DNA of 64,000 nucleotides, taken from the NCBI GenBank assembly GCA_025359885.1, contig JANYDG010000064.1, forward strand, positions 1 through 64,000, read 5' to 3'. The DNA is from Acidobacteriota bacterium (GTDB lineage: Bacteria; Acidobacteriota; Terriglobia; Terriglobales; Acidobacteriaceae). Numbering within the stretch: position 1 is the first letter of the stretch; every line of letters begins with the position of its first letter. A program made the translations under genes and the position numbers. The notes below the pieces were generated by a model. It did no database searches, had not been told where the DNA came from, and saw only the letters and a program-made list of their open reading frames with translations. Shown here piece by piece: positions 8,474 through 17,299 of this stretch.

Positions 8474-9481
8474 TCAGCGTGGGGATTCGTATGGCTCAAC
8501 GCGCAGCAGATTCTCAAGGATGCCGCGCTCTTCGGGCGAAAACGCAGAACCATAGCGTGCCGAGTTGAGCACAGTCGCACGTTGATCCGTTGGCACACCG
8601 CGTAAATCCTGGAAGGCGCGGCGCACCTGCGATTGCCGATCAGCCGGCAGGCTGGCCATTTGTCGAGCCGACTGCGTTACTTGATTGCGCACTGCAGCAG
8701 AAAGGTGTTCAAGTGCCTCTGCCCGCGCGAGGCGACGATCACGCTGCGGCTCAGGCATCTGGTTCACCTGGTGAAGCTGCTGGATGACGCGCTGCTGATC
8801 GCCGGGGTTCAGATGATTGAATCCAGGCTCACTGCGCAAGGCTCGCTCCTGCTGATCGACGGGCAGATTACTATGCTGCGCGATCCAATCTGGCAAATGC
8901 CCCGCGGACTGCGGCGAAGGACGTATCGAATAAGGTGTACCCGGATATTGCGGCCGATTCGAGGGTAGAGCATTGGGGAAACCTGGCGATCGGTTGGTAC
9001 CTGGAGCATTGCCGTTTCCGGGTCCAAAACCCTGCGGATTCCCAGTGGGCGGATAACCTGGTTGGAGATGACTGGGCTGGGGGTAACCGGGCTGGGGCCT
9101 TGCCGTATCTGGACGAGACGGCATTGGATTCATCAGCTGCGGACGGCCGGGTAAATTGCTACCGGGATAGTTTCGGCTGGGATATGTGTTCCCTGGAAAG
9201 TTAGCGCCAGGACGCGGCGCAACCTGAGGCCGAGGCTGAGGAAAATTTTGGCTGCGGTTTGGGGGTGCAAACTGAGGGCGAGACTCGGGGCGCGGCTGAG
9301 GTCGCGGCTGCGCATTGGGCTGGGGCGGCCGGGGAGCCGGGGCAGGACGCTGCGACGGAGGGTTTCCGTGCTGAGCTGGCTGCGCAACAAGAGACCCTGC
9401 ACCCACCGACAGTAAAATCCCCAGACAGGCAGCGACTGCCGTATTCCGGGTGATTCTCGCGTTGTGTCCCAGGTTGTTCAT
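8474..9481 (-). CDS. Secreted Pro/Gln-rich DUF3106 protein
   Basis: 335 residues. An N-terminal signal peptide (ACLGILLSVGAGSLVAQPA) is followed by about 150 residues of low-complexity Pro/Gln/Arg/Asn sequence. The C-terminal third has DUF3106 features: short repeated helices with LPVDQQERALRSEP, LNPGDQQRVIQQL, FSPEERGILENLL. ATG 9481 follows GGAAG; two other in-frame ATGs (9496, 9505) have poorer spacing. It is the last gene of the sigma / anti-sigma operon, an order repeatedly seen in acidobacteria. DUF3106 function is unknown; a periplasmic partner or sensor for the sigma pair is inference from context. Confidence 0.75.
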   Translation of the reverse strand: MNNLGHNARITRNTAVAACLGILLSVGAGSLVAQPAQHGNPPSQRPAPAPRPPQPNAQPRPQPRPESRPQFAPPNRSQNFPQPRPQVAPRPGANFPGNTYPSRNYPGSNLPGRPQLMNPMPSRPDTARPQPGYPQPSHLQPGYPPTGNPQGFGPGNGNAPGTNRSPGFPNALPSNRPQYPGTPYSIRPSPQSAGHLPDWIAQHSNLPVDQQERALRSEPGFNHLNPGDQQRVIQQLHQVNQMPEPQRDRRLARAEALEHLSAAVRNQVTQSARQMASLPADRQSQVRRAFQDLRGVPTDQRATVLNSARYGSAFSPEERGILENLLRVEPYESPR

Positions 9482-9544
9482 GCTGCTGTCTTCCATTCCT
9501 TTCATACTTTCAGCTTGCCCTTGGTTTCAAGCCAGTTGCGCTGC

Positions 9545-10066
9545 TTAGTCGCTGTTCTGATTGGAAAGAGTCTCCAGTTGATCCAGTAATTGCGCGTTGG
9601 TGTCGAGCGTCTGCAGGTCATGCACTACGGCGGCCTGATTTGGCTGGTTTTCCGGAGTCGGTTGGTGGCCCGCATCATTCGAGTTGAAATAAACTCCGCC
9701 ACTCACCAGCAACACCAGTGTCATCGCCATCGCCGCCACCGGCCGCATCGAACGCAAGGACCATTGCGAACCATAAACCAAACGCGCGCGAACCTTTTCT
9801 AACCAGCTCGCCGGAGCGGCCTCGCGCTCCTCGTCGAGGCGGGCATTGAGCCGCGTCAAGAAGTAGGGATTGGGCTCCGGAGCCTCCCATGTATCGAGCA
9901 GCGCCATGGTTTCGCGCAACTCAGTAAGCTGCTGGCGACAGTCGCTGCACTCGGCCAGATGCGCCTGAGCCTCACTGAAGCTAAGATCATCGGTCACCGT
10001 GGCATTCAATTGTTCAGTCTCGAAAAGCACGTCGGGCATCTTCGAGTTCATTTCGTTACAGGTCAT
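9545..10066 (-). CDS. Membrane-anchored zinc-finger anti-sigma factor
   Basis: 173 residues. An N-terminal ZAS-like element with HLAECSDCRQQL (HxxxCxxC, residues about 35-46) is the zinc-binding segment used by group IV anti-sigma factors. One transmembrane helix (PVAAMAMTLVLLVSGGVYF) lies near residue 110-128 with a short periplasmic tail. ATG 10066 follows AAGGGAGT, so the in-frame ATG at 10084 is not needed. It sits 55 bp downstream of the ECF sigma gene and should hold that sigma factor at the membrane until a signal arrives. Confidence 0.8.
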   Translation of the reverse strand: MTCNEMNSKMPDVLFETEQLNATVTDDLSFSEAQAHLAECSDCRQQLTELRETMALLDTWEAPEPNPYFLTRLNARLDEEREAAPASWLEKVRARLVYGSQWSLRSMRPVAAMAMTLVLLVSGGVYFNSNDAGHQPTPENQPNQAAVVHDLQTLDTNAQLLDQLETLSNQNSD

Positions 10067-10121
10067 TGGGTACTCCCTTCTCATTACCGGTGTGCCCCGG
10101 CTTCAGTTGCATTACCCTCGG

Positions 10122-10811
10122 CTAGTTGTATTGCTTCAATGTCTCGCGCAAGGTTTGATAAGCACGAAATAGAAGCGACTTGGTCGCCGATTCACTCAAT
10201 TTCAACACTTCGCCAATCTCGCGATAGTCCATCTCCTGGTACTTGTGCATGAGAACGGCCATGCGTTGCCGCTCAGGCAGGGCCGCCACCTGGGCCCGAA
10301 TTGCTGCCATACGCTCCTCGCGCAATAGCTGCTGCTCGACGTTCGGATCATCGTCCGCTACTTCTGGTGCTGCTCCGGAGTCGGAATCCGGTACGTCTAA
10401 TTCGACAACCTGCGCTGTTCGCTCATACCTCGTATCGCGTGCATGGTTTACGGCCAGGTTGGTGGCGATACGATATAACCAGGTGCTGAACTTGGCCTCG
10501 GCGCGGTAGCTTTCACGCGAACGATAGACGCGGAGAAACACCTCCTGCGCAAGTTCTTCTGCAACCGCTTCATTGTGCACCATCCGGAACAAGAAGCGAA
10601 TGATCGCGCGATGATATTTGCCGACGAGGTAGGTATACCCGGCCTCATCCCCGGCGGCGACTGCCAGCATGACCTCGGCGTCGGTGCGCTCCGCCTCGAC
10701 GACTCGCTCCGCGGCAGGCGGACTGGCGGTGACCGAGCCCACAGAACCTCGGCCAGCATTCAATCCCTGCCCCAAAGTTAGCCCCGGATTGTGAATCGCC
10801 AGGCTTGCCAT
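10122..10811 (-). CDS. RNA polymerase ECF sigma factor (RpoE-like)
   Basis: 229 residues. Region 2: YHRAIIRFLFRMVHNEAVAEELAQEVFLRVYR and FSTWLYRIATNLAVNHARD, with the -10 recognition helix. Region 4: LPERQRMAVLMHKYQEMDYREIGEVLKLSESATKSLLFRAYQTLRE, with the -35 helix-turn-helix. An acidic linker (DVPDSDSGAAPEVADDDP) separates them. The frame stays open up to 11012, but the 67 extra residues are low complexity; ATG 10811 has AAGAGG in front and fits family length. First gene of the operon with the anti-sigma factor and the DUF3106 protein. Confidence 0.9.
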   Translation of the reverse strand: MASLAIHNPGLTLGQGLNAGRGSVGSVTASPPAAERVVEAERTDAEVMLAVAAGDEAGYTYLVGKYHRAIIRFLFRMVHNEAVAEELAQEVFLRVYRSRESYRAEAKFSTWLYRIATNLAVNHARDTRYERTAQVVELDVPDSDSGAAPEVADDDPNVEQQLLREERMAAIRAQVAALPERQRMAVLMHKYQEMDYREIGEVLKLSESATKSLLFRAYQTLRETLKQYN

Positions 10812-11116
10812 ATCCTCTTGAACACCGTTAGCCGCGAAATGTTGCGCAGACTCGGGCGATTCTTGTCCGCTCTGTATGCACGTCATCGGGCTGGCTGGAT
10901 GGCCAGAACCGGGGCCTGCAACTCCGTGAAGCTCGCGGGGCAAAGGCGGCTCAGCAGAAGATCGCGTTGGCAGAAGTCGCAGGCGCATTGTGCGAAAAAA
11001 GGTCGAATCCAAACGAGAACATCATTGAAGCGCTTCACGGAAAATTTACCGGAGCTGCGTCCGTATTCCGCCGCTCTCCAACCGCTGAAGCGTGAAGACC
11101 GCTCGGGCAGCCAGCA

Positions 11117-11146
11117 TTGAAGAGCCCGGCTCGCTGATGATACTCT
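11117..11146 (+). promoter_or_regulatory. Candidate sigma-70-type promoter for tRNA-Val
   Basis: TTGAAG at 11117-11122 and TACTCT at 11141-11146 are separated by 18 bp, and the tRNA begins about 60 bp further on. It is the best such pair in the 190 bp upstream of the tRNA; the match is moderate. Confidence 0.4.
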
Positions 11147-11205
11147 ACCGTAGTAGACCCGCCTCGCCCAAGGGCACCCAGCCCAGGCAGATGTTTGTAG
11201 ATCGC

Positions 11206-11280
11206 GGGCGATTAACTCAGCGGTAGAGTGCCACCTTCACACGGTGGAAGTCGCAGGTTCGAATCCTGCATCGCCCACCA
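11206..11280 (+). tRNA. tRNA-Val (anticodon CAC)
   Basis: A full cloverleaf can be drawn. Acceptor GGGCGAT (11206-11212) pairs with ATCGCCC (11270-11276), then discriminator A and an encoded CCA to 11280. The anticodon arm is CCACC-TTCACAC-GGTGG, placing CAC at the anticodon, which reads GUG valine codons. The T arm is GCAGG-TTCGAAT-CCTGC. The variable loop is short (class I). A T-rich stretch follows at about 11290-11300. It stands alone, with no integrase or phage gene beside it. Confidence 0.97.
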
Positions 11281-11354
11281 TATATAGATAATCTTTTTGC
11301 CTGACTCCTTCCAGAGTTGCGTAATTCAATTGCGTCGTCGAAACTGTGTTGGCC

Positions 11355-13283
11355 ATGAGATTCGTCTGTTCTCTCGCTTCTGGTTTCTGCGCGCTCCTGC
11401 TGGCCGGGATGCCTGCTTCAGCATCGCATCTGGTCACCGGCAACGGATTTGGATTTGCGGTGATCTCTCCGGAAACCGCCACAGTGACGCGGTTCTACGG
11501 GCATCCCTACAGCTTTGGAAAGCCGGATGCGCTAAACCCACTGAGCGAAGGCATCGAAACTCCGAATTTCATCAAGACTCTGGGCTGGGGCACGGGCATC
11601 GCGCAAAGCCCTTCGGCAGAGTACGAGGCAGACTCGCAGATGATCCGGGTGCACCGGAGCGACGGCGAGGGGATGGTCTTCATGCCCTTTGGCTTGCGGC
11701 AGGCGTGCCTCATCGTCAGTTGGGAACCAGGGCAGGGGCAGAATCCGGCGCACGGTTTGCAAGCGGAGTGGAGCCATCCGGTGAGGTCGCATTCAGTCAT
11801 CCGGATCTCGGGTCGAGACTTGCGGGTGCTGAGATTCAAAGGCATTGAGGAGTCTCTCTTGCTGATTCCGCTCGAAGGCAAGAAGGCCGCACCGGGGCAA
11901 GTGCAACGGCGGCTGAATGGGGGCTCTGCCTGGGCTTTGATTACCCTCGAAGATGTGGCACAACTGCGGCCAACAGTGACGGAGTTCATTCGCTGGCAGG
12001 CGGGGCTGGCAGCGGGTGCGTTGGCGAGGCGCGAGATGGCCGAGCTTGAGCAATGGCGGGTAAAGCCGGCCGTGCATTTTCAGAGCGAAAAGGAACGACA
12101 TCTATGGCGTGAGAGCGAGGTCATGCTGCGCATGGCACAAAGCCGTGAGCCAAACCGCGCTGGCCGCCACAACAACGGGCTCATCATCGCCAGCTTGCCT
12201 GACGGCGTGTGGTTTACGCCGTGGGTGCGGGATATGGCCTATGCCACCGTCGCACTGGCAAAGATGGGGCACCAGAGCGAGGCCCGCGCCGCGCTGCTGG
12301 CCTACTTCAACGCCGAGCCCACAGGCAAGATGCGGGGTGAAACACGCGGCGCGGACTACCAGATTTCAGTCGTGCGCTACTTTGGTGATGGCTCAGAAGA
12401 GCCCTTCTTTACGATGGAGGGTGCTACCAACATTGAATTCGACGATTGGGGACTCGCGCTATGGGCCCTCGGTGAGTATGAACGGAAGTACAACGATACC
12501 GCCCTGTTGCATAGCTCGACATATCGAGGCCGGCTCTACGAGAGCGCGCGGGATTTTGTCGTAAAGCCGTTGCTGGTAAATACGGATAAACAGGGTAAAG
12601 GTGCGATTGTTGCTGCCGACACCTCGATATGGGAAGAGCATCAGAAAGACCAGAAGCATTTCGCGTTTTCGACTTCAGCGGCGATTTTAGGACTGCGCAA
12701 TTTTGCAGACATCGCGCGTCAGGCAGGCGATGAGCACACCCAAACCGAGGCAGGTATACAAATAGCCCTCCTGGAGAAGGGGTTCAATGCGGCATTCATC
12801 CGGGGCGGGCAGCTGCGAGGAACGTTGGAAGAAGGCGTGAAAAACGATATCGACGGAGCCCTGCTAGCCATGATCAATGCTGGGATTGTCACAGATCCGG
12901 CGATGATTCGCGACACAGTTGAACGAATGGAATTGCTCAGGGTTCGATCCGGCGGTTATCGGCGGGTTCGCGGCACCTATACTGACCCTGCCATCTTTGA
13001 ATACTGGTATGAGAAGCAGGAGTTCCTGTTTGTCGATTTCAGCTTGGCCGAAGTGTATCGCCGACTGGGGAGAAACAAAGAGGCTGCAGCAATGTTGGAA
13101 AGAATCGTCGACAAAGCAGCTGCAGACCACAATATCATCCCAGAAATGTACGTGGCAGAGAGTTGCCCCTTGTTTCCGGGCGAACTTGGGGCGCCGACAG
13201 GCGCTTTGCCCATGGCTGGATACGGTGCCGGGGCTTACATTCTGCATCTGCTGGAGCGCGAAAAGCTGGCGATTCAACCTTGA
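11355..13283 (+). CDS. Secreted six-hairpin (GH15-like) glycosidase
   Basis: 642 residues with a signal peptide (FVCSLASGFCALLLAGMPASAS). The N-terminal 230 residues form a beta-rich domain, and the C-terminal 400 look like the (alpha/alpha)6 barrel of glucoamylase-type GH15 and related families: GLIIASLPDGVWFTPWVRDMAYATVALAKMG, YQISVVRYFGDGSEEPFFTMEGATNIEFDDWGLALWALGEY, GGYRRVRG and EKQEFLFVDFSLAEVYRRLG. Clan membership is supported; substrate and exact family are not. ATG 11355 is preferred over the in-frame GTG at 11346. No clear ribosome-binding site. Starts 75 bp after the tRNA; neighbours do not form an obvious operon. Confidence 0.72.
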   Translation: MRFVCSLASGFCALLLAGMPASASHLVTGNGFGFAVISPETATVTRFYGHPYSFGKPDALNPLSEGIETPNFIKTLGWGTGIAQSPSAEYEADSQMIRVHRSDGEGMVFMPFGLRQACLIVSWEPGQGQNPAHGLQAEWSHPVRSHSVIRISGRDLRVLRFKGIEESLLLIPLEGKKAAPGQVQRRLNGGSAWALITLEDVAQLRPTVTEFIRWQAGLAAGALARREMAELEQWRVKPAVHFQSEKERHLWRESEVMLRMAQSREPNRAGRHNNGLIIASLPDGVWFTPWVRDMAYATVALAKMGHQSEARAALLAYFNAEPTGKMRGETRGADYQISVVRYFGDGSEEPFFTMEGATNIEFDDWGLALWALGEYERKYNDTALLHSSTYRGRLYESARDFVVKPLLVNTDKQGKGAIVAADTSIWEEHQKDQKHFAFSTSAAILGLRNFADIARQAGDEHTQTEAGIQIALLEKGFNAAFIRGGQLRGTLEEGVKNDIDGALLAMINAGIVTDPAMIRDTVERMELLRVRSGGYRRVRGTYTDPAIFEYWYEKQEFLFVDFSLAEVYRRLGRNKEAAAMLERIVDKAAADHNIIPEMYVAESCPLFPGELGAPTGALPMAGYGAGAYILHLLEREKLAIQP

Positions 13284-13371
13284 TTTGGCGGCAACGAGGG
13301 GGTAGCCGCCGACCGACATAGAATCTGAAAACTGAGGAAATTTTCGCCTTTTATTCGCCTATACTGGGGTC

Positions 13372-13641
13372 ATGCAGATCGCCGGATATCGGAAGGAAGT
13401 GGATTTGTCGCGGATCGGGCCGACGCTGGTGATAGCCAGCAGCCTGATTCTCGCTATTCGTACGGCAAAATGGCCCCGAATCGTCGTTGAGACAGCTTCG
13501 CAGCCGGAGTGGGACGCGGAAGTGGAACAATCGGTCCGGCTGGCCCATCGCATCCTGGCGCACCTTCTGGCCAAGTCGCCCTTCCTTTTTCAACAGAAGA
13601 ATGTGCCGTGGTACCAACCGGCAGACGAATCGCCAAAGTGA
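13372..13641 (+). CDS. Small hypothetical protein, 89 residues
   Basis: A short frame beginning MQIAGYRKEVDLSRIGP, then a hydrophobic but probably amphipathic stretch (LVIASSLILAIRTAKWP) and a helix with alternating charges (WDAEVEQSVRLAHRILAHLL). Codon use is similar to neighbouring genes and no competing frame fits. No domain recognised. It lies alone between the GH15-like gene and the HDOD gene with about 90 and 135 bp on each side. Confidence 0.55.
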   Translation: MQIAGYRKEVDLSRIGPTLVIASSLILAIRTAKWPRIVVETASQPEWDAEVEQSVRLAHRILAHLLAKSPFLFQQKNVPWYQPADESPK

Positions 13642-13776
13642 ACATGATGCGGTGATTCGAGCCAGGAATTAAGGGATTGTTAGTTTGTTCAAACCAATTG
13701 CCTCAAGTCATGCGACTTCTGCGCCGAATAGGTCTTTAGTGCCAGCAAGATATGTTTTGGCGGGTAGAGGCGCATT

Positions 13777-14637
13777 GTGGTGGAGACGGAAGAGCTGAGT
13801 GACAAGTCGGTAAACCTGCCCTGGGCATACTTTCGCCTATCGCCGTTTCCCCAGATAGCTATACGCGTGATGCAAATGGTCAACAAGGACGATGTCCCTC
13901 TGGACCGTGTCGCGACCCTGATTGCTGCGGACCCGGCATTTGCGAGCGAAATTCTCACCATTGCGAATTCTCCGCTGTATGCGCCGCGAGTGCCGGCAAT
14001 GAGCATTCTGCAGGCGGTTTCGCGCCTGGGAACGCGCCACATCCAGGGTCTTTGCCTGACGGTTGCAGTACGTGCCTACCTCGGCCAGACGATCAACCAT
14101 CCCACCATGAAAGGTGTCTGGCACCATAACCTGGCATGTGCCATGATTGCCGAGCAGTTGGCAGTCGCTAGCTTCATGGACAAGGACCTTGCTTACACCG
14201 CGGGTGTGATGCACGACATTGGCCGACTGGCGATGGCTGTTATCAAGCCAAAACAGTATGCTGCGTTGCTGGACAACCACGTTGGACCAGCGGGCAGCAT
14301 TCTAGAGGCTGAGTGGGCGCTTTTTGGCTTTGACCACTGTGAAGCAGGCCAGCAGTTGATTGCCAGTTGGAAGCTGCCGCATGATTTTGATGCGAGCGTT
14401 GCCCATCATCATGTTTCGGTGGAAAGTACTCAAAGCTGGGAGGTCGCAGACCTGGTCTGTGTGAGCTGTCATTTGGCGGATGCGGCGGGTTTTACGGCAT
14501 TTCCAGGATGTGAGCCTGCCTTGTTTGACGATATACAAAACAAGATCCCGCAGGAGGCACGAGGCCGCTTCCACCCTGATCTCGAAAGCCTGTCTGGCGA
14601 TATTGCGGCCAAGATTCGAGCGGTGGAAGGGGCTTGA
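13777..14637 (+). CDS. HDOD domain signalling protein
   Basis: 286 residues. Nearly the whole protein is an HDOD domain: LPWAYFRLSPFPQIAIRVMQMVN, LIAADPAFASEILTIANSPLY, ILQAVSRLGTRHIQGLCLTVAVRAYL, and the core AGVMHDIGRLAMAVI, where the HD pair of true HD phosphohydrolases is partly kept (MHDIG), followed later by AHHHVSVE. HDOD proteins generally act as regulators in c-di-GMP, motility, competence or stress circuits instead of as nucleotide hydrolases. The start is GTG at 13777; no attached output domain. Partners are not visible in the window. Confidence 0.85.
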   Translation: MVETEELSDKSVNLPWAYFRLSPFPQIAIRVMQMVNKDDVPLDRVATLIAADPAFASEILTIANSPLYAPRVPAMSILQAVSRLGTRHIQGLCLTVAVRAYLGQTINHPTMKGVWHHNLACAMIAEQLAVASFMDKDLAYTAGVMHDIGRLAMAVIKPKQYAALLDNHVGPAGSILEAEWALFGFDHCEAGQQLIASWKLPHDFDASVAHHHVSVESTQSWEVADLVCVSCHLADAAGFTAFPGCEPALFDDIQNKIPQEARGRFHPDLESLSGDIAAKIRAVEGA

Positions 14638-14668
14638 CGGCCGGCGGCGCACAATCGATCAAACAGCT

Positions 14669-16276
14669 CTAGAACTTGCCCATGCGAACTCGGACAACTT
14701 CATGTTGTTGCTGGAATGTGAGGCCGCGATCTGTTTCGTCGCCATTCCAAAGGCGCACCGGCTTCCAAACGCCCTTTTCGTACGTGCCCTGTTCGGCTGA
14801 GATCACTTCACTATGAATCCAGGGCATCTTGCCCGCGAGGTGGAAGGTGACGCTGGCATCGACACCTGTCACGAGAAACTCGTCTGGACCGAGTTGAACG
14901 ACCACTGCGGCACCGTGCGCGTCCTTCGTGCCGGGTGCGCGACGGCCATCATTTTGAGGGAAACCAAAAGCCACGGTAGCTTGCCATCCGCCAAAATCAA
15001 GCTCCTGCGTTGCCTGTCCGGGCTCCTCGACGCTGGTCTTGAGCTTGCCGTCAAACTCGAACTGAGCAATTTCCTGGCTCATGGGGTTGATCATGGCAAA
15101 GTTGTTGCCATGCGCTTTCCAGGCTTCGTCGCCGGTAATGTTCCAGCCGGATTCATCGACGCCAAAAGGGGAGAAGCCTATGGCCCCGCTGCCCAGCGCA
15201 TAAAAGAAGAACTTGGCAAAGCTGTCACTGCGGCCGGTTTCCGGAATCCATAGTGGATTGTCGGAACGCTTGTAGGTGGCCATCGTCTCCCGGTAGAAGC
15301 CTGAGTCGTCGGTATAAATGTCAGGGCCAATCATATCGAGGGCAGGAGCGAGAGTGCGCCACAGGCCGACAAACTTTTGCACCGCTCCGCCGCTGGGGTA
15401 GCCAATGCCGGGTGCAGGAAGCTGGCGCTGAGCCAACTGTGCTGCAGGATAATCAATCCACACATTGATATAGAGGGGGATGGCGAACTCGGCCTTGCCG
15501 GCGGCCGCGATTTCGTTAATATAGCGCGCCTGATGGTAGACCTGAAAAGTTTCGTCTGCATCAGAACCGAAGACCTGACTCCAGGTGCCGGCAGACCTGT
15601 GCGAGGCGGCAATAAGGTCAGCGGGCACTTGCCCGGCAAACTCGCGATTGGCTTCCGGTGAGTTGTCGCGAATGCTACCTACGTTTCCCGACTCGTTCTC
15701 AACCTGAATCATGATGACAGTGTGACGCTCGCTATCGACTTCCTTCAGGTGGCGCATGAGGGCTGTAAAGGCAGTTTTGTCGGCTTCGAGTGTGTTGTGA
15801 GAAATGGGCGACATGACATCAATCGGCTCACCATCGGGCCGGATGACGCGGGGAAAGCGCTTGGTGTCAGCCTTTACCCAGGTCGGTACGTAGTGATTGT
15901 TGCCGTTCTTCCAGGTGCCAAACCAGAGCAGGACCACATGCAATTCATGGGCCCGCGCGCCCTCGATGATCTGATCGACGTTACTGAAATCGAATTTTCC
16001 TGGCTGGGCTTCCAACTGTTCCCAGTAGACCGGTGCCTCGACCGTGTTGGCATGGAGCGCGGCCATTGACTTCCAGACCTGGGGAAGTTCGCTGGGCCAG
16101 CCGCTGGAGTTGTGAATCTGTCCGCCCAGCACCAGGTAGGGCCGCCCCTCAACCATCAGGGCGTAGCGGCCGTCTTTCTGAACAATCTGCGGTGCCTCAA
16201 CAGCGTGGGCGACGGAGACAGCAGTGAGGGCGAGCAGGGTTGCGGCCAAAATTCGACGTGGAGAACGTAGATGCAT
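14669..16276 (-). CDS. Secreted GH35-type beta-galactosidase with DUF5597-like C-terminus
   Basis: 535 residues with a signal peptide (ILAATLLALTAVSVAHA). The GH35-like barrel shows LVLGGQIHNSSGWP, NTVEAPVYWEQLEAQPG, VVLLWFGTWKNGNNHYVPTW, the acid/base region MIQVENESGNVG and PLWIPETGRSDSF containing the probable nucleophile Glu. The C-terminal part matches the beta-sandwich DUF5597 appendage of such enzymes. It should release terminal beta-galactose outside the cytoplasm. ATG 16276 follows CGAGGT. The LacI-type operator lies about 20 bp upstream of the start. The DsbA-like gene lies 98 bp upstream on the same strand. Confidence 0.87.
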   Translation of the reverse strand: MHLRSPRRILAATLLALTAVSVAHAVEAPQIVQKDGRYALMVEGRPYLVLGGQIHNSSGWPSELPQVWKSMAALHANTVEAPVYWEQLEAQPGKFDFSNVDQIIEGARAHELHVVLLWFGTWKNGNNHYVPTWVKADTKRFPRVIRPDGEPIDVMSPISHNTLEADKTAFTALMRHLKEVDSERHTVIMIQVENESGNVGSIRDNSPEANREFAGQVPADLIAASHRSAGTWSQVFGSDADETFQVYHQARYINEIAAAGKAEFAIPLYINVWIDYPAAQLAQRQLPAPGIGYPSGGAVQKFVGLWRTLAPALDMIGPDIYTDDSGFYRETMATYKRSDNPLWIPETGRSDSFAKFFFYALGSGAIGFSPFGVDESGWNITGDEAWKAHGNNFAMINPMSQEIAQFEFDGKLKTSVEEPGQATQELDFGGWQATVAFGFPQNDGRRAPGTKDAHGAAVVVQLGPDEFLVTGVDASVTFHLAGKMPWIHSEVISAEQGTYEKGVWKPVRLWNGDETDRGLTFQQQHEVVRVRMGKF

Positions 16277-16295
16277 AAAAAATACCTCGGGAGCA

Positions 16296-16311
16296 ATGTA
16301 AGCGGTTACAT
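16296..16311. promoter_or_regulatory. LacI/GalR-type operator in front of the GH35 gene
   Basis: ATGTAAGCGGTTACAT is a 16-bp dyad with six-base arms ATGTAA/TTACAT around GCGG. It matches the general LacI-family pattern with a central CG, WTGNNARCGNWWWCAW. It lies 20 bp upstream of the GH35 start, in the position expected for a repressor site over the promoter or leader. No LacI-family gene occurs in the window, so the regulator would be encoded elsewhere. Confidence 0.65.
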
Positions 16312-16374
16312 CCACGGTAGGCAAGGCACATTGCAGAAATTCGCTGCATCGCTCCGGGCGGCACCTCTGAATCG

Positions 16375-17235
16375 CTATTTTGGCAGTATGTCCTTGATTG
16401 CAGAATCAAAGACTGTATACGGTACTGCACCGACAATCCGCACGCCATCGATGGCGTCGCTGGCGGTCTTGCCGATGACGAAGCTGGGAGTACCGCTGAT
16501 GCCCAGCAATCCAGCATCTGCCGTATCCTTCTGGATGGACTCGGTAAACTTCTTCTCGCCGACACAGGCTTTGAAGATGGGCATATCCAGGTTGACCTTT
16601 TGCCCATATTTCAAGATTGCGTCCGCGCTGAGGTCTGTCGACGTATCCTGCATGATCGCATCATGCATCTCCCAGAACTTATGTTGCTCACCGGCGCAGC
16701 GCGCGGCCTGAGCGGCGGGGTTGGCATTGGGATGAAACTCCAGAGGTAAATCGCGGGAAACAAAGCGCACCTTGCCCGTATCAATGTAATTCTTTTTGAG
16801 TTGGGCAAAGCTGTCGGACTCAAAACGACGGCAGAAGGGGCACTGATAGTCAGTGAACTCAACCATCGTCACAGGCGCGTCGGCACGGCCGAGGGAATAC
16901 CAGCCCTGGCTGACATTCATCTTTACTTTGTCTGACTGCGCCTGCGTGGGAGCTGCCGCAGCCGCTGGCTTGTTTGCCTGGACATTTGCGGTCTGCTGAT
17001 TTTGAAGGAGCTGCCGAATCTGGCGTAGCTCCTGAAGGATTGCGTCGGCCTGATCTTTGCTCATCCCCTCGGGCATATTGATCGTGACCGAATCCGATTT
17101 GACTGATCTGGACGCGGAACCGCTTTTGGTTCCTGCAGCATTCAGTGGGGTTGAGCCCGCCTTATCCTGCGCCTTGACCACCGGCACTAGAAGGACCAGT
17201 GCCAACCCCGTGTAAAACCATCGCTTCTGAATCAT
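16375..17235 (-). CDS. DsbA-family thiol:disulfide oxidoreductase
   Basis: 286 residues. Signal peptide at 1-22 (LALVLLVPVVKAQ), a charged/coiled segment (MSKDQADAILQELRQIRQLLQNQ near 58-80), an Ala/Pro/Gln linker, then a DsbA/Thioredoxin_4 domain from about 110. The active site is CPFC in VEFTDYQCPFCRRFE; the cis-proline region is GISGTPSFVIG near 245. It should oxidise or isomerise disulfides in exported proteins. It lies just beyond the gene for the Cys-rich collagen-like protein and is read in the same direction, so that protein is a plausible client, by proximity only. ATG 17235 follows CGGAG. Confidence 0.88.
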   Translation of the reverse strand: MIQKRWFYTGLALVLLVPVVKAQDKAGSTPLNAAGTKSGSASRSVKSDSVTINMPEGMSKDQADAILQELRQIRQLLQNQQTANVQANKPAAAAAPTQAQSDKVKMNVSQGWYSLGRADAPVTMVEFTDYQCPFCRRFESDSFAQLKKNYIDTGKVRFVSRDLPLEFHPNANPAAQAARCAGEQHKFWEMHDAIMQDTSTDLSADAILKYGQKVNLDMPIFKACVGEKKFTESIQKDTADAGLLGISGTPSFVIGKTASDAIDGVRIVGAVPYTVFDSAIKDILPK

Positions 17236-17299
17236 CGTTTCTCCGAAATAGCCCTAAAAAAGCCTGAGTTGAAGCCTACTCTCACTACCCGACTTTGCG

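Noticed and set aside
11237-11482. Minus-strand frame ending in VGDAGFEPATSTV
   Set aside because: The end of this frame is the antisense of the tRNA-Val gene; that peptide string is a well-known artefact of translated tRNAs.
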